Shown: one piece after another, positions 1 to 7,809 of the stretch
How the letters are laid out: every line of letters starts with the position of its first letter
Numbering within the stretch: the stretch's first letter is position 1
Source of the DNA: Marinobacter litoralis
GTDB lineage: Bacteria > Pseudomonadota > Gammaproteobacteria > Pseudomonadales > Oleiphilaceae
NCBI RefSeq assembly: GCF_003336705.1
Contig: NZ_QMDL01000003.1
Coordinates: forward strand, 744,211 to 808,210
Length of the DNA stretch: 64,000 nucleotides
Direction of reading: 5' to 3'
Position numbers and translations under genes: made by a program
Notes under the pieces: model-generated
Told to the model about the DNA's origin: nothing
The model's input: the letters and a program-made list of their open reading frames with translations, nothing else
The model's database searches: none

Positions 1-2196
1 TCGGAAACCGAGAAGGTCGCTTTGGAAGCCGGCACTGTGGGCTGGGATGGTGAACTGTTTACGGGTCGCCCGGATTGGCACAACCTGCTGATCAATCGTC
101 ACAGTGGCTTGAATGAAGAAGAGCAAGCCTTCGTGGACAACCAGTGCACGCAAGCTGTGAGCATGTGTAACGCATGGGATTTGGCGGTTGAGCGTGCAGA
201 TCTGCCCAAAGAGCTGTGGGATTTTCTGAAGAAAGAAAAATTCTTTGGCATGATCATCCCGAAAGAATACGGCGGTTTGGGTTTTTCAGCGAAAGCGCAG
301 ACGGCTGTACTGCAGAAGTTGGCCGCCAACGAAATGTTGATGGTGACCGTCGGTGTACCCAACTCTCTTGGGCCCGGTGAGTTGTTGCTGAAGTACGGTA
401 CGGAAGAACAGAAAAAGCATTATCTTCCGCGCTTGGCCGATGGCCGTGAAATTCCTTGCTTTGGTTTGACGGGCCCACGTGCTGGCTCTGATGCTACGTC
501 GTTGCCAGACACAGGTATCGTGTGCAAACAGGAAGTTGACGGGAAAGAAGTACTGGGTATCCGTCTCAACTTTGAAAAACGCTGGATTACTTTGGCTCCG
601 GTGGCCACCGTTGTGGGTCTGGCGTTCCGGATGTTTGACCCTGACGGTCTGTTGGGTGATACCGAAGATCATGGTATTACCTGCGCCTTGATTCCTCGCG
701 ATACCGACGGAATGGAAATTGGCCGTCGTCATTGCCCGATCGGTTCGCCGTTCATGAACGGACCAATCAAGGGCAAGGATGTCTTCATTCCGCTGGATTA
801 CATTATCGGTGGTCAGGAAATGGCCGGCCAAGGCTGGCGTATGCTGGTTGAGTGTCTGTCGGTTGGTCGCTGTATTACACTGCCGTCCGGCGCGGCCGGT
901 GCAGCGGCGTACTCCGTTGGTACGGCGGGTGGCTTTACCCGCGTTCGCCGCCAGTTCAATACCCCGGTAGCCGAAATGGAAGGTGTGCAGGCACCTTTGG
1001 CACGAATTGCCAGCAAGACTTACATTGCACAATCTGCGGTTAATCACACCGCGAACATGATTGACAGGGGTGAGAAGCCGGCGGTGCCGTCTGCCATCCT
1101 GAAATACCACCTTACCGAGTTCCAGCGTGACATTCTGACGGACGCCATGGATGTACACGGTGGTAAAGCGGTTACCCTTGGGCCCCGTAACTACCTCGGT
1201 ATTGGCTACAGTGGTATGCCGGTATCGATCACGGTGGAGGGTGCCAACATCATGACCCGTAGCCTGATGATCTTCGGGCAGGGCGCCATTCGTTGCCATC
1301 CATACGTGTTGAAAGAGCTGGCTGCTAAAGATAACGATGATCTGAAAGCCTTCGATGAAGCTTTCTTTGGCCACGCGGGCCTGATCTTCGGAAACGCCGC
1401 ACGCGCCTTTACTCAGGCCTTTGGTATCGGTAAGGCGGACGTACCGCTCGACAGCGCTTCCAGCAAATACGCACAGGCGTTGGCGCGCTTCAGCTCTGCA
1501 TTCGGGCTGTGTGCCGATGCCGCTATGTCCACGCTGGGTGGCGAGCTGAAGATGCGTGAGCTATTGTCGGCGCGCTTGGGCGACATGTTGGCGAACCTGT
1601 ACCTGGGTTCTATGGTGCTGAAGAACTGGCACGAGGGGCAGCCGGCGGAAGGCGAAAAAGAACTGATGGAATACAGCATGACTTTGCTGTTGAATCGCAC
1701 CGAAACCGCACTGGACGAGTTCCTCAAGAATCTGCCAAACCGGCCGGTGGCCATCGCATTGCGGGTGATCACTCTGCCGCTTGGTCGAAGCTGGGCGGAG
1801 CCGAGCGATAAGTCGACCCGTGCCTTGGCCCAGGCCATCTCCAAAGACACCCCACTGCGTAAAAAGTTGCTGGCGGGTGCCTGGACAACTGACGGTGAAG
1901 GCGATGTGCCAAATCCGGTAGCCCAGTACAACCATTTGCTGAAGGATTACGACAAAGCGGAGCAGTTGTATCGGAAGGCTACGAAAGCCTACGCAAAAGG
2001 CGAGCTCCCCATGACAGCCTTGCATCCGGAAGAGCGCTTTGAAGCAGCTCTTAAGGCGGAGGTGTTCACTCAAGAGGAAGCCGACTTCATGCGTGAGTAT
2101 GAGGCACTGGTGCTTGAAATGCTGACCGTGGACGACTTCCCGTTTGATGAGTTTGCCCGTAACAAAGACACGCTTATCGACCACAATCCGGCTTAA
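1..2196 (+). CDS. fadE: Acyl-CoA dehydrogenase FadE, 5'-truncated by window edge
   Basis: Catalyses the first step of fatty-acid beta-oxidation, FAD-dependent oxidation of acyl-CoA to trans-2-enoyl-CoA. The frame is open from base 1, so the N-terminus lies outside the window; 731 residues are visible against about 815 in the FadE family, so some 80-90 are missing. An in-frame TTG at 22 is not needed as a start. The visible part holds the acyl-CoA dehydrogenase core (KEYGGLGFSA, LTGPRAGSDA, VEGANIMTRS) followed by a roughly 280-residue C-terminal region of the kind specific to large FadE proteins (DUF1974). The crcB gene follows after 14 nt on the same strand. Identity as a long FadE-type enzyme is confident; chain-length preference cannot be read. 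Confidence 0.95.
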   Translation, partial: SETEKVALEAGTVGWDGELFTGRPDWHNLLINRHSGLNEEEQAFVDNQCTQAVSMCNAWDLAVERADLPKELWDFLKKEKFFGMIIPKEYGGLGFSAKAQTAVLQKLAANEMLMVTVGVPNSLGPGELLLKYGTEEQKKHYLPRLADGREIPCFGLTGPRAGSDATSLPDTGIVCKQEVDGKEVLGIRLNFEKRWITLAPVATVVGLAFRMFDPDGLLGDTEDHGITCALIPRDTDGMEIGRRHCPIGSPFMNGPIKGKDVFIPLDYIIGGQEMAGQGWRMLVECLSVGRCITLPSGAAGAAAYSVGTAGGFTRVRRQFNTPVAEMEGVQAPLARIASKTYIAQSAVNHTANMIDRGEKPAVPSAILKYHLTEFQRDILTDAMDVHGGKAVTLGPRNYLGIGYSGMPVSITVEGANIMTRSLMIFGQGAIRCHPYVLKELAAKDNDDLKAFDEAFFGHAGLIFGNAARAFTQAFGIGKADVPLDSASSKYAQALARFSSAFGLCADAAMSTLGGELKMRELLSARLGDMLANLYLGSMVLKNWHEGQPAEGEKELMEYSMTLLLNRTETALDEFLKNLPNRPVAIALRVITLPLGRSWAEPSDKSTRALAQAISKDTPLRKKLLAGAWTTDGEGDVPNPVAQYNHLLKDYDKAEQLYRKATKAYAKGELPMTALHPEERFEAALKAEVFTQEEADFMREYEALVLEMLTVDDFPFDEFARNKDTLIDHNPA

Positions 2197-2210
2197 GGAC
2201 TTGAGCTGAG

Positions 2211-2591
2211 ATGTGGTTGTCTGCCCTTGCCGTAAGTGTTGGCGCCGTGATTGGTGCCAACCTTCGGTGGGCTTTGGGTTTGTGGCTGAATGCTTCATAC
2301 CACGTGGTACCTTGGGGCACTTTGGCCGCTAATCTTCTGGGGGGCTGGCTGATTGGCGTATTGATTGGTTTTTTCTCAATCAACAATTCGCTGGCACCGG
2401 AATGGCGCTTGTTTGCGATCACCGGATTGTGTGGTGCCCTGACAACCTTTTCGACTTTTTCCCTGGAAATATTTGGCGCGCTTCAAGACGGTAAGTGGGC
2501 CGCGGCCTTGGCCGGGATATTGTTGCACGTTATTGGCTCGATCTTGATGACTGCTTTTGGTTTCTGGACCTTCACTTTGCTTAAGGGTTAA
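2211..2591 (+). CDS. crcB: Fluoride channel CrcB
   Basis: Small membrane protein (126 aa) of the CrcB/Fluc family, which exports fluoride as a dual-topology dimer in the inner membrane. Family marks are visible: an N-terminal GAVIGANLRW stretch, an asparagine in the first transmembrane part (TLAANLLGG), and the conserved GLCGALTTFSTFS segment near residue 75. Four hydrophobic segments fit the family. It starts 14 nt after fadE with GAG-type Shine-Dalgarno bases and may be co-transcribed with it. No fluoride riboswitch can be placed in that short gap. Length is normal for the family. Confidence 0.93.
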   Translation: MWLSALAVSVGAVIGANLRWALGLWLNASYHVVPWGTLAANLLGGWLIGVLIGFFSINNSLAPEWRLFAITGLCGALTTFSTFSLEIFGALQDGKWAAALAGILLHVIGSILMTAFGFWTFTLLKG

Positions 2592-2654
2592 TGCCGGCAA
2601 ATAAGTCGGTTCCCGCCTGTGTATCTTTACCTACACAAAATCTTACAAAGACTC

Positions 2655-2683
2655 TTGGCAAGCCCGATATTCCAGAGTAGAGT
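2655..2683 (+). promoter_or_regulatory. Sigma70-like promoter of the cold-shock gene
   Basis: TTGGCA at 2655-2660 and TAGAGT at 2678-2683 are separated by exactly 17 nt in the 263-nt gap before the cold-shock gene. A start near 2690 would give a leader of about 165 nt, in keeping with the long structured leaders of cspA-type mRNAs. Predicted by motif only. Confidence 0.45.
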
Positions 2684-2854
2684 GTTTACTGAAGGAAAGA
2701 TTAGCAAAGCAGTTCATGAATAAGACGTACCTCCGCAGTTAGTAGTGCCGTCCTGTTTTTGATCCCGCGAGTTCAGTTTTTCCGTATACACGCTGACCAG
2801 CATCAGAATGGTGTGTGGCAGCAGAAAAAATGATTGATTTCAGGAAGTTTACGT

Positions 2855-3061
2855 ATGTCTACTGTTACCGGTACTGTTAAGTTCTTCAACGAAGCTAAGG
2901 GTTTTGGCTTTATCACTCGTGAAGGCGGCCCGGACGTATTTGTTCACTACAGCGCCATTCAAGGCTCAGGATTCAAGACTCTGGCCGAAGGCCAGCAGGT
3001 AGAGTTCACCGTAACTCAGGGCCAGAAAGGTCCTCAGGCGGAGAACGTTGTTGCTCTGTAA
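2855..3061 (+). CDS. Cold-shock domain protein (CspA family)
   Basis: A 68-residue single cold-shock domain, an RNA chaperone that binds single-stranded nucleic acid. Both RNA-binding motifs are intact: KGFGFI (RNP1) and VFVHYS (RNP2), after the typical [12 protein letters not shown] start. The ATG at 2855 is chosen because AGGAAG at 2842-2847 lies seven bases upstream and because the protein then has the usual family length; an upstream in-frame TTG at 2834 would add seven unrelated residues. It is monocistronic: its own promoter candidate lies 170 nt upstream and a strong terminator follows at 3087-3111. Whether it is cold-induced or constitutive (CspA, CspC or CspD type) cannot be told. 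Confidence 0.96.
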   Translation: MSTVTGTVKFFNEAKGFGFITREGGPDVFVHYSAIQGSGFKTLAEGQQVEFTVTQGQKGPQAENVVAL

Positions 3062-3086
3062 TCTTTAAAGATTCAGGCACAACATC

Positions 3087-3111
3087 AAAAGGCAGCTTCG
3101 GCTGCCTTTTT
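3087..3111 (+). terminator. Rho-independent terminator of cold-shock gene
   Basis: Stem GGCAGC/GCTGCC around a TTCG tetraloop (3091-3106), flanked by AAAA upstream and TTTTT downstream. It sits 25 nt after the cold-shock stop codon. Confidence 0.92.
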
Positions 3112-3319
3112 GCGTTTCTGGAGAAAGAAAAGTGCCTGCACTGTCGGGCTGCAAGAACCAAATGATCTGACCGCGCGCGGCTATGAACGAAATAGAATCA
3201 AACGTTCCTGTTGTCCCCGCTGTTCTTGACTATAGTTAAAGCTACAAACGGCAGAAAACCTGAGTAATCTCGGGTGCCGTGTGTCCCGATACTAACAACA
3301 GTAAAATGCGGGGTAGTTT

Positions 3320-3931
3320 ATGCTGCTGTCTCATGCGTTCGGTCTCTTTACCCACCCAGGCCAAGAGTGGGCATCGATACGTAAAGAACATGAAAGTCCG
3401 ATGAAACTCTACGTGGCCTATGTGCTGGCTTTAGCCGCCATTGCGCCTATTTGTGCCTATATCTCCACTGCCCATTTTGGCTGGACGATCGGCAACGAAC
3501 GGTTAATCAAGTTAACTGAAATCAGTGCCATTCAGCTGAGTGTTCTGACCTATGTCGCGATGCTCGTGGGTGTGTTCGCGTTGGGTTATGCTATTAACTG
3601 GATGGCCAAGACCTATGGCGCGAAAGAAGAACACGTGCCGTCCAACGGAGTGGCACTAGCGGCCTACTCTTGCACCCCCATGTTCCTTGCAGGCTTTGCT
3701 CTGCTGTATCCGGTTCCATGGTTTAATGCGTTTGTTTTCCTGGCGGCGGCTGCCTATAGCGCTTGGTTAATGTACGACGGGCTGCCTATCGTGATGGGTA
3801 TCGAGAAAGAGCGGGCCGTTATGTATGGCGGCGCGTTGCTAACGGTTGCATTGGTGATATTGGTAACAACACGGGGCGGTTCGGTTATCCTGTGGAACCT
3901 GGGAGTCGGTCCGGTCTTTATCAGCGGCTGA
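3320..3931 (+). CDS. Yip1-family inner-membrane protein
   Basis: A 203-residue protein with about five hydrophobic segments (near residues 30-48, 72-92, 110-128, 135-150 and 170-188) and a short soluble N-terminus, HAFGLFTHPGQEWASIR, typical of bacterial Yip1/DUF1282 proteins. The central segment VALAAYSCTPMFLAG, with a polar residue and proline in a membrane helix, is also typical. The function of bacterial members is not established. It stands alone between the cold-shock gene and the PAAR gene. The preceding 208 nt hold a TTGACT at 3226 and a TATAGT at 3231, too close together to form one promoter. Family assignment is moderately confident. Confidence 0.75.
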   Translation: MLLSHAFGLFTHPGQEWASIRKEHESPMKLYVAYVLALAAIAPICAYISTAHFGWTIGNERLIKLTEISAIQLSVLTYVAMLVGVFALGYAINWMAKTYGAKEEHVPSNGVALAAYSCTPMFLAGFALLYPVPWFNAFVFLAAAAYSAWLMYDGLPIVMGIEKERAVMYGGALLTVALVILVTTRGGSVILWNLGVGPVFISG

Positions 3932-3983
3932 TTGCTGGTTCGAAGTGTGCGGCACTTCTAAGGATGAAAGTGCCGGCTTGGGG

Positions 3984-4016
3984 TAGGGCCGAAATCGTTA
4001 TAGGATGTCGGCCCTA
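3984..4016. other. 9-bp inverted repeat between yip1-like and PAAR genes
   Basis: TAGGGCCGA (3984-3992) and TCGGCCCTA (4008-4016) are perfect complements around a 15-nt loop. There is no T-run after it, so it could be a weak terminator, an operator, or an mRNA structure just upstream of the PAAR ribosome-binding site. Confidence 0.4.
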
Positions 4017-4042
4017 AACTCAATTTTGAAAGGAATCAGAGG

Positions 4043-4333
4043 ATGAGTAAGCCCATCGTACTTTTGGGTGATCTGGGCATGGATCACGCCGGTTTCCCTC
4101 CAACACCTGTCATTGCAGGCTCTCCCGATGTCTTGGTTGACGGTAAGCCCGTTGCCCGACTAGGCGATCCTTTAGCGCCTCACTCCAAGCCCAAACACCC
4201 GCCACATCCCCGCGCTATTGCTGCAGGCTCGGCGACGGTCATGATTAATGGGCAGCCAGCTGCCATTACCGGCAGCGCAGTATCCTGTGGTGGGGTGACC
4301 ATCGGTACCGGCACCGTGATCATCGGCGGTTGA
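4043..4333 (+). CDS. PAAR-domain protein (type VI secretion spike tip)
   Basis: A 96-residue protein made only of a PAAR domain. PAAR proteins form the sharpened zinc-binding cone on the VgrG spike of type VI secretion systems, or of related contractile devices. Two PAAR-like repeats are visible (SPDVLVDGKPVARLGD and SATVMINGQPAAITG), with candidate zinc ligands in DHAGF, the His-rich PHSKPKHPPHP stretch and SCGG. No C-terminal toxin extension is present, so it would be a structural tip or an adaptor. GGAATCAGAGG just upstream is a good Shine-Dalgarno region. No vgrG, hcp, tss or immunity gene occurs in the window, so it is an orphan. The end abuts the convergent HPP gene, one base apart. Confidence 0.88.
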   Translation: MSKPIVLLGDLGMDHAGFPPTPVIAGSPDVLVDGKPVARLGDPLAPHSKPKHPPHPRAIAAGSATVMINGQPAAITGSAVSCGGVTIGTGTVIIGG

Positions 4334-4334
4334 T

Positions 4335-4964
4335 TTACTGCGCGACTGACGATGTCGATGGTGCGGGCGAGCCGGCTTCAGTGGACCAAAGCGGATAAGG
4401 AATACCCGCGAGCCGGTTCATGGCGAAAGCGTGAGCGAGCAACAATGCAACACCTGCCATCAGCACAGGAAGCTGGGCCGGGTCTGGCATCAACCCCAAG
4501 GATACGATCAATGCGGTTGCACCCGCGGGTGGGTGGGCAACATTGAACAACACCATCAGACATCCTGTTAATCCCAGTGATAGAGCCGCTGCACCAACAC
4601 GGGGCATATCTACACCAGTCATAAATGCCGACGACTGTTCTTGCAGGCCAAACAAGTAAAGGCTCAGCAAACCCATTAACGCACCAATCAAATGGCCACA
4701 CAAAGTGTTCTTGGGTGAGGCGGGTTGGGCCATGGGTATGTAAAACAGGATAAACGCAGTCGCGCCCAAGGATGGGAAAATGAACGCTTCCTGAGTGACC
4801 AGAGCGACAAACGACACCAGCGCAATGCTGAGGCCGCCATTAATTAGGTTGAAACCGGCGAGTACTGTCTTACGACTGTATCGCTTTGCCAGATTTTCCA
4901 GATGAAGCGCCTTCAGCAACCCGGTGGCGAGCTGCCAGCGCAACCGTTCGTTACGAATACCCAT
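4335..4964 (-). CDS. HPP-family integral membrane protein
   Basis: A 209-residue membrane protein with the signature of the HPP family, AHPPAGATA, at about residue 144, and several hydrophobic helices. Some HPP proteins of cyanobacteria and plants are nitrite transporters of plastid-type membranes; bacterial roles are mostly unknown, so transport is only an inference. The first 40 residues are basic and soluble. The gene is single, convergent with the PAAR gene and divergent from the penicillin-binding protein gene. The 180-nt gap to that gene holds a GGTTAT/ATAACC palindrome at 5051-5064 of unknown role. Confidence 0.82.
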   Translation of the reverse strand: MGIRNERLRWQLATGLLKALHLENLAKRYSRKTVLAGFNLINGGLSIALVSFVALVTQEAFIFPSLGATAFILFYIPMAQPASPKNTLCGHLIGALMGLLSLYLFGLQEQSSAFMTGVDMPRVGAAALSLGLTGCLMVLFNVAHPPAGATALIVSLGLMPDPAQLPVLMAGVALLLAHAFAMNRLAGIPYPLWSTEAGSPAPSTSSVAQ

Positions 4965-5145
4965 GCTTGTTCCATTGCACCAAAAGGGTGCGCAATACTA
5001 CGGCTTGTCCAAAATCAAAACAAACAAGGATTTCCGATAACGCTTAAGGAGGTTATGAATAACCGTATCTCGCGCCTGCGTCCAAACGGCTGCGCTGTTA
5101 TAGTAGCCACCCTCTAGATTGTGCAGAAGGTGGGTTAATAGCGGT

Positions 5146-6039
5146 ATGGGTTGTTCCATGAGATTGTGGTTGTTATTACTTGTTTTGGTGCCGTTTGCAA
5201 ACCATGGAAAAACCTTCGAGGGCCCCAACCTCGCGTCCGCGAGTGCTGCGGTTGCTCTGGTAGATGGCAACAACTTATTGGTGGAAAAGTTCGCTGACCG
5301 GCCCGTGCCTGTAGCGTCGGTCACCAAATTGATGACTGCCTTGGTGGTTGTGGAGTCGGGTTTGGATATGAACGAATGGCTGACGTTCGAAGAACGGCAC
5401 CTGCCCGCCGCCGCAAATGCCTGGACTCGTATCCGGGTTGGCTCCCAGTTGCGCCGGAAAGATGTTTTGCGGATCGCCTTGATGGCCTCAGAGAACTTTG
5501 CAGCCTATACCTTGGCCCGCTCGTTCCCGAAAGGATTTGATGGCTTTGTTGAAGCGATGAACAATAAAGCTAGAGTGCTAGGCATGGCCAACACCCGGTT
5601 TGTCGATCCCACCGGGTTGTCGGCACAGAATGTCTCGTCAGCCGCTGATCTTATTTTGCTGGCAAAGGCTGCGTTAAAGCATCCCCAAATTCGTGAGTAC
5701 TCGACCACGGGATACTTTCGAGCCGAGTTCCGAAAACCCCGCTACAGCCTGTCCTATGGCAACACGAATTCCTTGGTGCACAGTGAGCGCTGGGGTGTGA
5801 GCCTGAGTAAAACCGGCTATCTCAAGGAGGCAGGGCGCTGTTTGGTCATGGTTTCCGATATGGGCGGAAAAGACGTGATTACTGTCCTGCTGGATTCTTT
5901 GGGAACCCGCTCTCCTATGGGGGATGCCGGGCGCATCAAACGATGGCTGGCGACGGGTGAACCTGGCTCGGTTGCAAAAGCTGCGCGGCTTTACGAACAG
6001 GAAAAGAATGCTCCCTCAAGTGTTCCTAACGGGCAATAG
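5146..6039 (+). CDS. pbpG: D-alanyl-D-alanine endopeptidase (PBP7/8 family)
   Basis: Periplasmic low-molecular-weight penicillin-binding protein that cuts the D-Ala-meso-DAP cross-bridges of peptidoglycan. All three active-site motifs are visible: SVTK (Ser58, Lys61), SEN (115-117) and KTG (222-224), with the family stretch RFVDPTGLSAQNVSSA between. The N-terminus is a signal peptide (RLWLLLLVLVPFANHG). The ATG at 5146 is used because an AGGTGGG lies upstream; ATG 5158 is a near-equal alternative that gives the same mature protein. The frame is open further upstream, but those residues are not family-like. The last 14 bases overlap the convergent rsuA. Length is normal for PbpG. Confidence 0.92.
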   Translation: MGCSMRLWLLLLVLVPFANHGKTFEGPNLASASAAVALVDGNNLLVEKFADRPVPVASVTKLMTALVVVESGLDMNEWLTFEERHLPAAANAWTRIRVGSQLRRKDVLRIALMASENFAAYTLARSFPKGFDGFVEAMNNKARVLGMANTRFVDPTGLSAQNVSSAADLILLAKAALKHPQIREYSTTGYFRAEFRKPRYSLSYGNTNSLVHSERWGVSLSKTGYLKEAGRCLVMVSDMGGKDVITVLLDSLGTRSPMGDAGRIKRWLATGEPGSVAKAARLYEQEKNAPSSVPNGQ

Positions 6040-6721
6040 AACGAATTTCGTCTTCGGTCAGCTCCCGGTATTGGCCCGGTATCAACGCCGGGTCGAGTGT
6101 GATTTCACCGATACGCAACCGATGCAGTCCCGTCACATGATTACCAACGGCAGCCAGCATGCGTTTTACCTGATGGTAGCGGCCTTCGGCAATCGTTAGT
6201 TCGATCGAAGTGTCCGAGCAAGTCACCACGCGAGCCGGCAGCGTGGGTTTGTCTTCATCTTTAAGCAAAAGCCCCGTTTCCAGCTTCGTTTTGGCCTCGC
6301 TTGAAAGAGGCTCTGCCAATTCAACCTGATAGGTTTTCGGGCAATCTCTGCGGGGCGACGTGATTTGGTGGGACCATTGGCCATCGCTGGTCAGCAGCAA
6401 CAGGCCGGTAGTGTCTTTATCGAGTCGGCCCGCAATATGGACCTTCGAGCCGAAATCTGAAGGGAGTAGGTCAATCGCCGTTGGTTGGCTGCTATCTGTG
6501 GTGGCGCTGATGACCCCGGCCGGTTTGTTCATCATTAAATAGACATGGCCCGGCAAATGGACCTTGGTGCCATCAAGTGCGACCACGGCATCGTCGTCAA
6601 CCTGCAGGTTTGCTGATCGGACAGTAACGCCATTTACCTGCACTCGCCCTTTGCCCACCGCTTTTTTGACTTCTTTGCGCGAGAGCTCTGTGCTGGAGGC
6701 AATAAATTGGTCCAGCCGCAT
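6026..6721 (-). CDS. rsuA: 16S rRNA pseudouridine(516) synthase RsuA
   Basis: Converts U516 of 16S rRNA to pseudouridine. It has an N-terminal S4 RNA-binding domain (MRLDQFIASS...VQVNG) and the RsuA/RluB catalytic domain with GRLDKDTTGLLLLTSDG, whose Asp is the catalytic residue, plus the EGRYHQVKRM motif. The start at 6721 gives 231 residues, the same as E. coli RsuA. An AAGGGGGGAG Shine-Dalgarno lies just upstream, and the ATG shares its A with the TAA stop of the preceding membrane-protein gene, so translation is probably coupled. A longer frame to 6799 lies inside that gene and is rejected. Confidence 0.94.
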   Translation of the reverse strand: MRLDQFIASSTELSRKEVKKAVGKGRVQVNGVTVRSANLQVDDDAVVALDGTKVHLPGHVYLMMNKPAGVISATTDSSQPTAIDLLPSDFGSKVHIAGRLDKDTTGLLLLTSDGQWSHQITSPRRDCPKTYQVELAEPLSSEAKTKLETGLLLKDEDKPTLPARVVTCSDTSIELTIAEGRYHQVKRMLAAVGNHVTGLHRLRIGEITLDPALIPGQYRELTEDEIRSIAR

Positions 6722-7749
6722 TAACAGCTCCCCCCTTCCAGAGGTGCACTGAGGGTTCGAAGGCAAAGGGCGGGTGTTTTGCCTGTGAGCCGCGACCAAA
6801 GCACCGGCAGAGCATCCGGATTCATAGCGGGCCGGGGTAGTTGGCCGCTGGGAAGCGCGGTCAGGTCTGCGCCCTGAACTTCGGCCAATGCAAAGGTGAA
6901 CGGGTGTGCGCCGGGTATTCCCAAGCGTATATCCGTGGCGGTTATTTGTTGGTTACTAAGTTCATAGTGCAAGAAACCGTTGGTAAACCATTCCAGCCGC
7001 TGGGCTTCGGGGAGAAGGGAAACCAATTGGGCGAGTTCTGGGTCACGAGCAAAGCGCTCCAGGGTTAGTTCGTTATCCCCGTCAAAAAAGCCTGTTACGA
7101 TTTCCACGCGTATGTCATCGGTGATCGCCGTTGCCCGCCACAGTACCGTATTGAATGGCATTGGTTGCACCATTAGGGCAGCATCGCCCAAGCCAGCTGC
7201 AGCAAGGGCTGGCTTGACTCTCTCGGTGACCAAATGCTGCGCAGTAACGGTCCAGCCCAGATACAGCGATGACAGGAGCAAGCCTAGTGCGAGTGATTTG
7301 GTGGCAGGTGGGCGGACCAGGAAGGCGAGGCATCCGAACAGCAAGGGCAGGGTGTAGAGTGGATCAATGATGAAGATGCTACTGACCGCAAGTGGCCCGC
7401 CGAACGGCCATAACAATTGGGTGCCGTAGGTGGTAAAAGTGTCAAGCAGCGGGTGGGTAAGCAGCACCAATCCCACCAGCGCCAGCCAACGCGGGTATGA
7501 CACCTTCGGCTGCCAGCGGGACAATCCCCAGGCAATCAGAAATGACAAAGGGGCCAACACCAACAACGAATGGCTGAAGCCCCGGTGTTGGGTGAAGTTC
7601 GCTACCGCTGTGCCGTAGTCAATCAGCACATCCAAATCGGGCAGAGTGCCCAGAAACGCACCGGTCAGCAAAGCCGAACGGCCAAGTGTCTTGCCGGCGA
7701 CTGCGCCGGCAATCGAAGCGCCCAAAGCTATTTGAGTGATTGAGTCCAT
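6721..7749 (-). CDS. YdjM/DUF457-family membrane-bound metal-dependent hydrolase (predicted)
   Basis: A 342-residue protein of the family annotated as inner-membrane metal-dependent hydrolases (YdjM/YbcI-like). Conserved polar motifs that would bind metal are visible: GTLPDLDVL (about residue 35), QHRGFSHS (about 55) and HPLLDTFTTYG (about 100). Hydrophobic helices run through residues 10-175, followed by a soluble C-terminal half of about 165 residues that is longer than in E. coli YdjM. The substrate is unknown. Its stop overlaps the rsuA start by one base, so the two form an operon. Confidence 0.85.
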   Translation of the reverse strand: MDSITQIALGASIAGAVAGKTLGRSALLTGAFLGTLPDLDVLIDYGTAVANFTQHRGFSHSLLVLAPLSFLIAWGLSRWQPKVSYPRWLALVGLVLLTHPLLDTFTTYGTQLLWPFGGPLAVSSIFIIDPLYTLPLLFGCLAFLVRPPATKSLALGLLLSSLYLGWTVTAQHLVTERVKPALAAAGLGDAALMVQPMPFNTVLWRATAITDDIRVEIVTGFFDGDNELTLERFARDPELAQLVSLLPEAQRLEWFTNGFLHYELSNQQITATDIRLGIPGAHPFTFALAEVQGADLTALPSGQLPRPAMNPDALPVLWSRLTGKTPALCLRTLSAPLEGGSC

Positions 7750-7809
7750 GAAGCCCGGATAATATCGTTGCTGAAGTTGCCGATATTATGCGCGGATTCG
7801 GGCAGGAGT

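Noticed and set aside
286..1374. 362-codon open frame on the minus strand opposite fadE
   Set aside because: It mirrors the coding frame of fadE, has no recognisable domain and a composition typical of an antisense shadow. Similar long shadows oppose aidB (26463-27176), the transglycosylase (8011-8709) and osmC (63114-63728).
2197..2210. Fluoride riboswitch before crcB
   Set aside because: Only 14 nt separate fadE and crcB, far too short for the riboswitch fold.
3226..3236. TTGACT and TATAGT before the Yip1-like gene as a promoter
   Set aside because: The two hexamers overlap instead of being 16-18 nt apart, and no alternative -35 matches.
5046..5117. 20-codon frame with AAGGAGG directly upstream, before pbpG
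   Set aside because: The Shine-Dalgarno is only two bases from the ATG, too close for normal initiation, and the peptide has no recognisable feature. The GGTTAT/ATAACC palindrome there may be the real signal.
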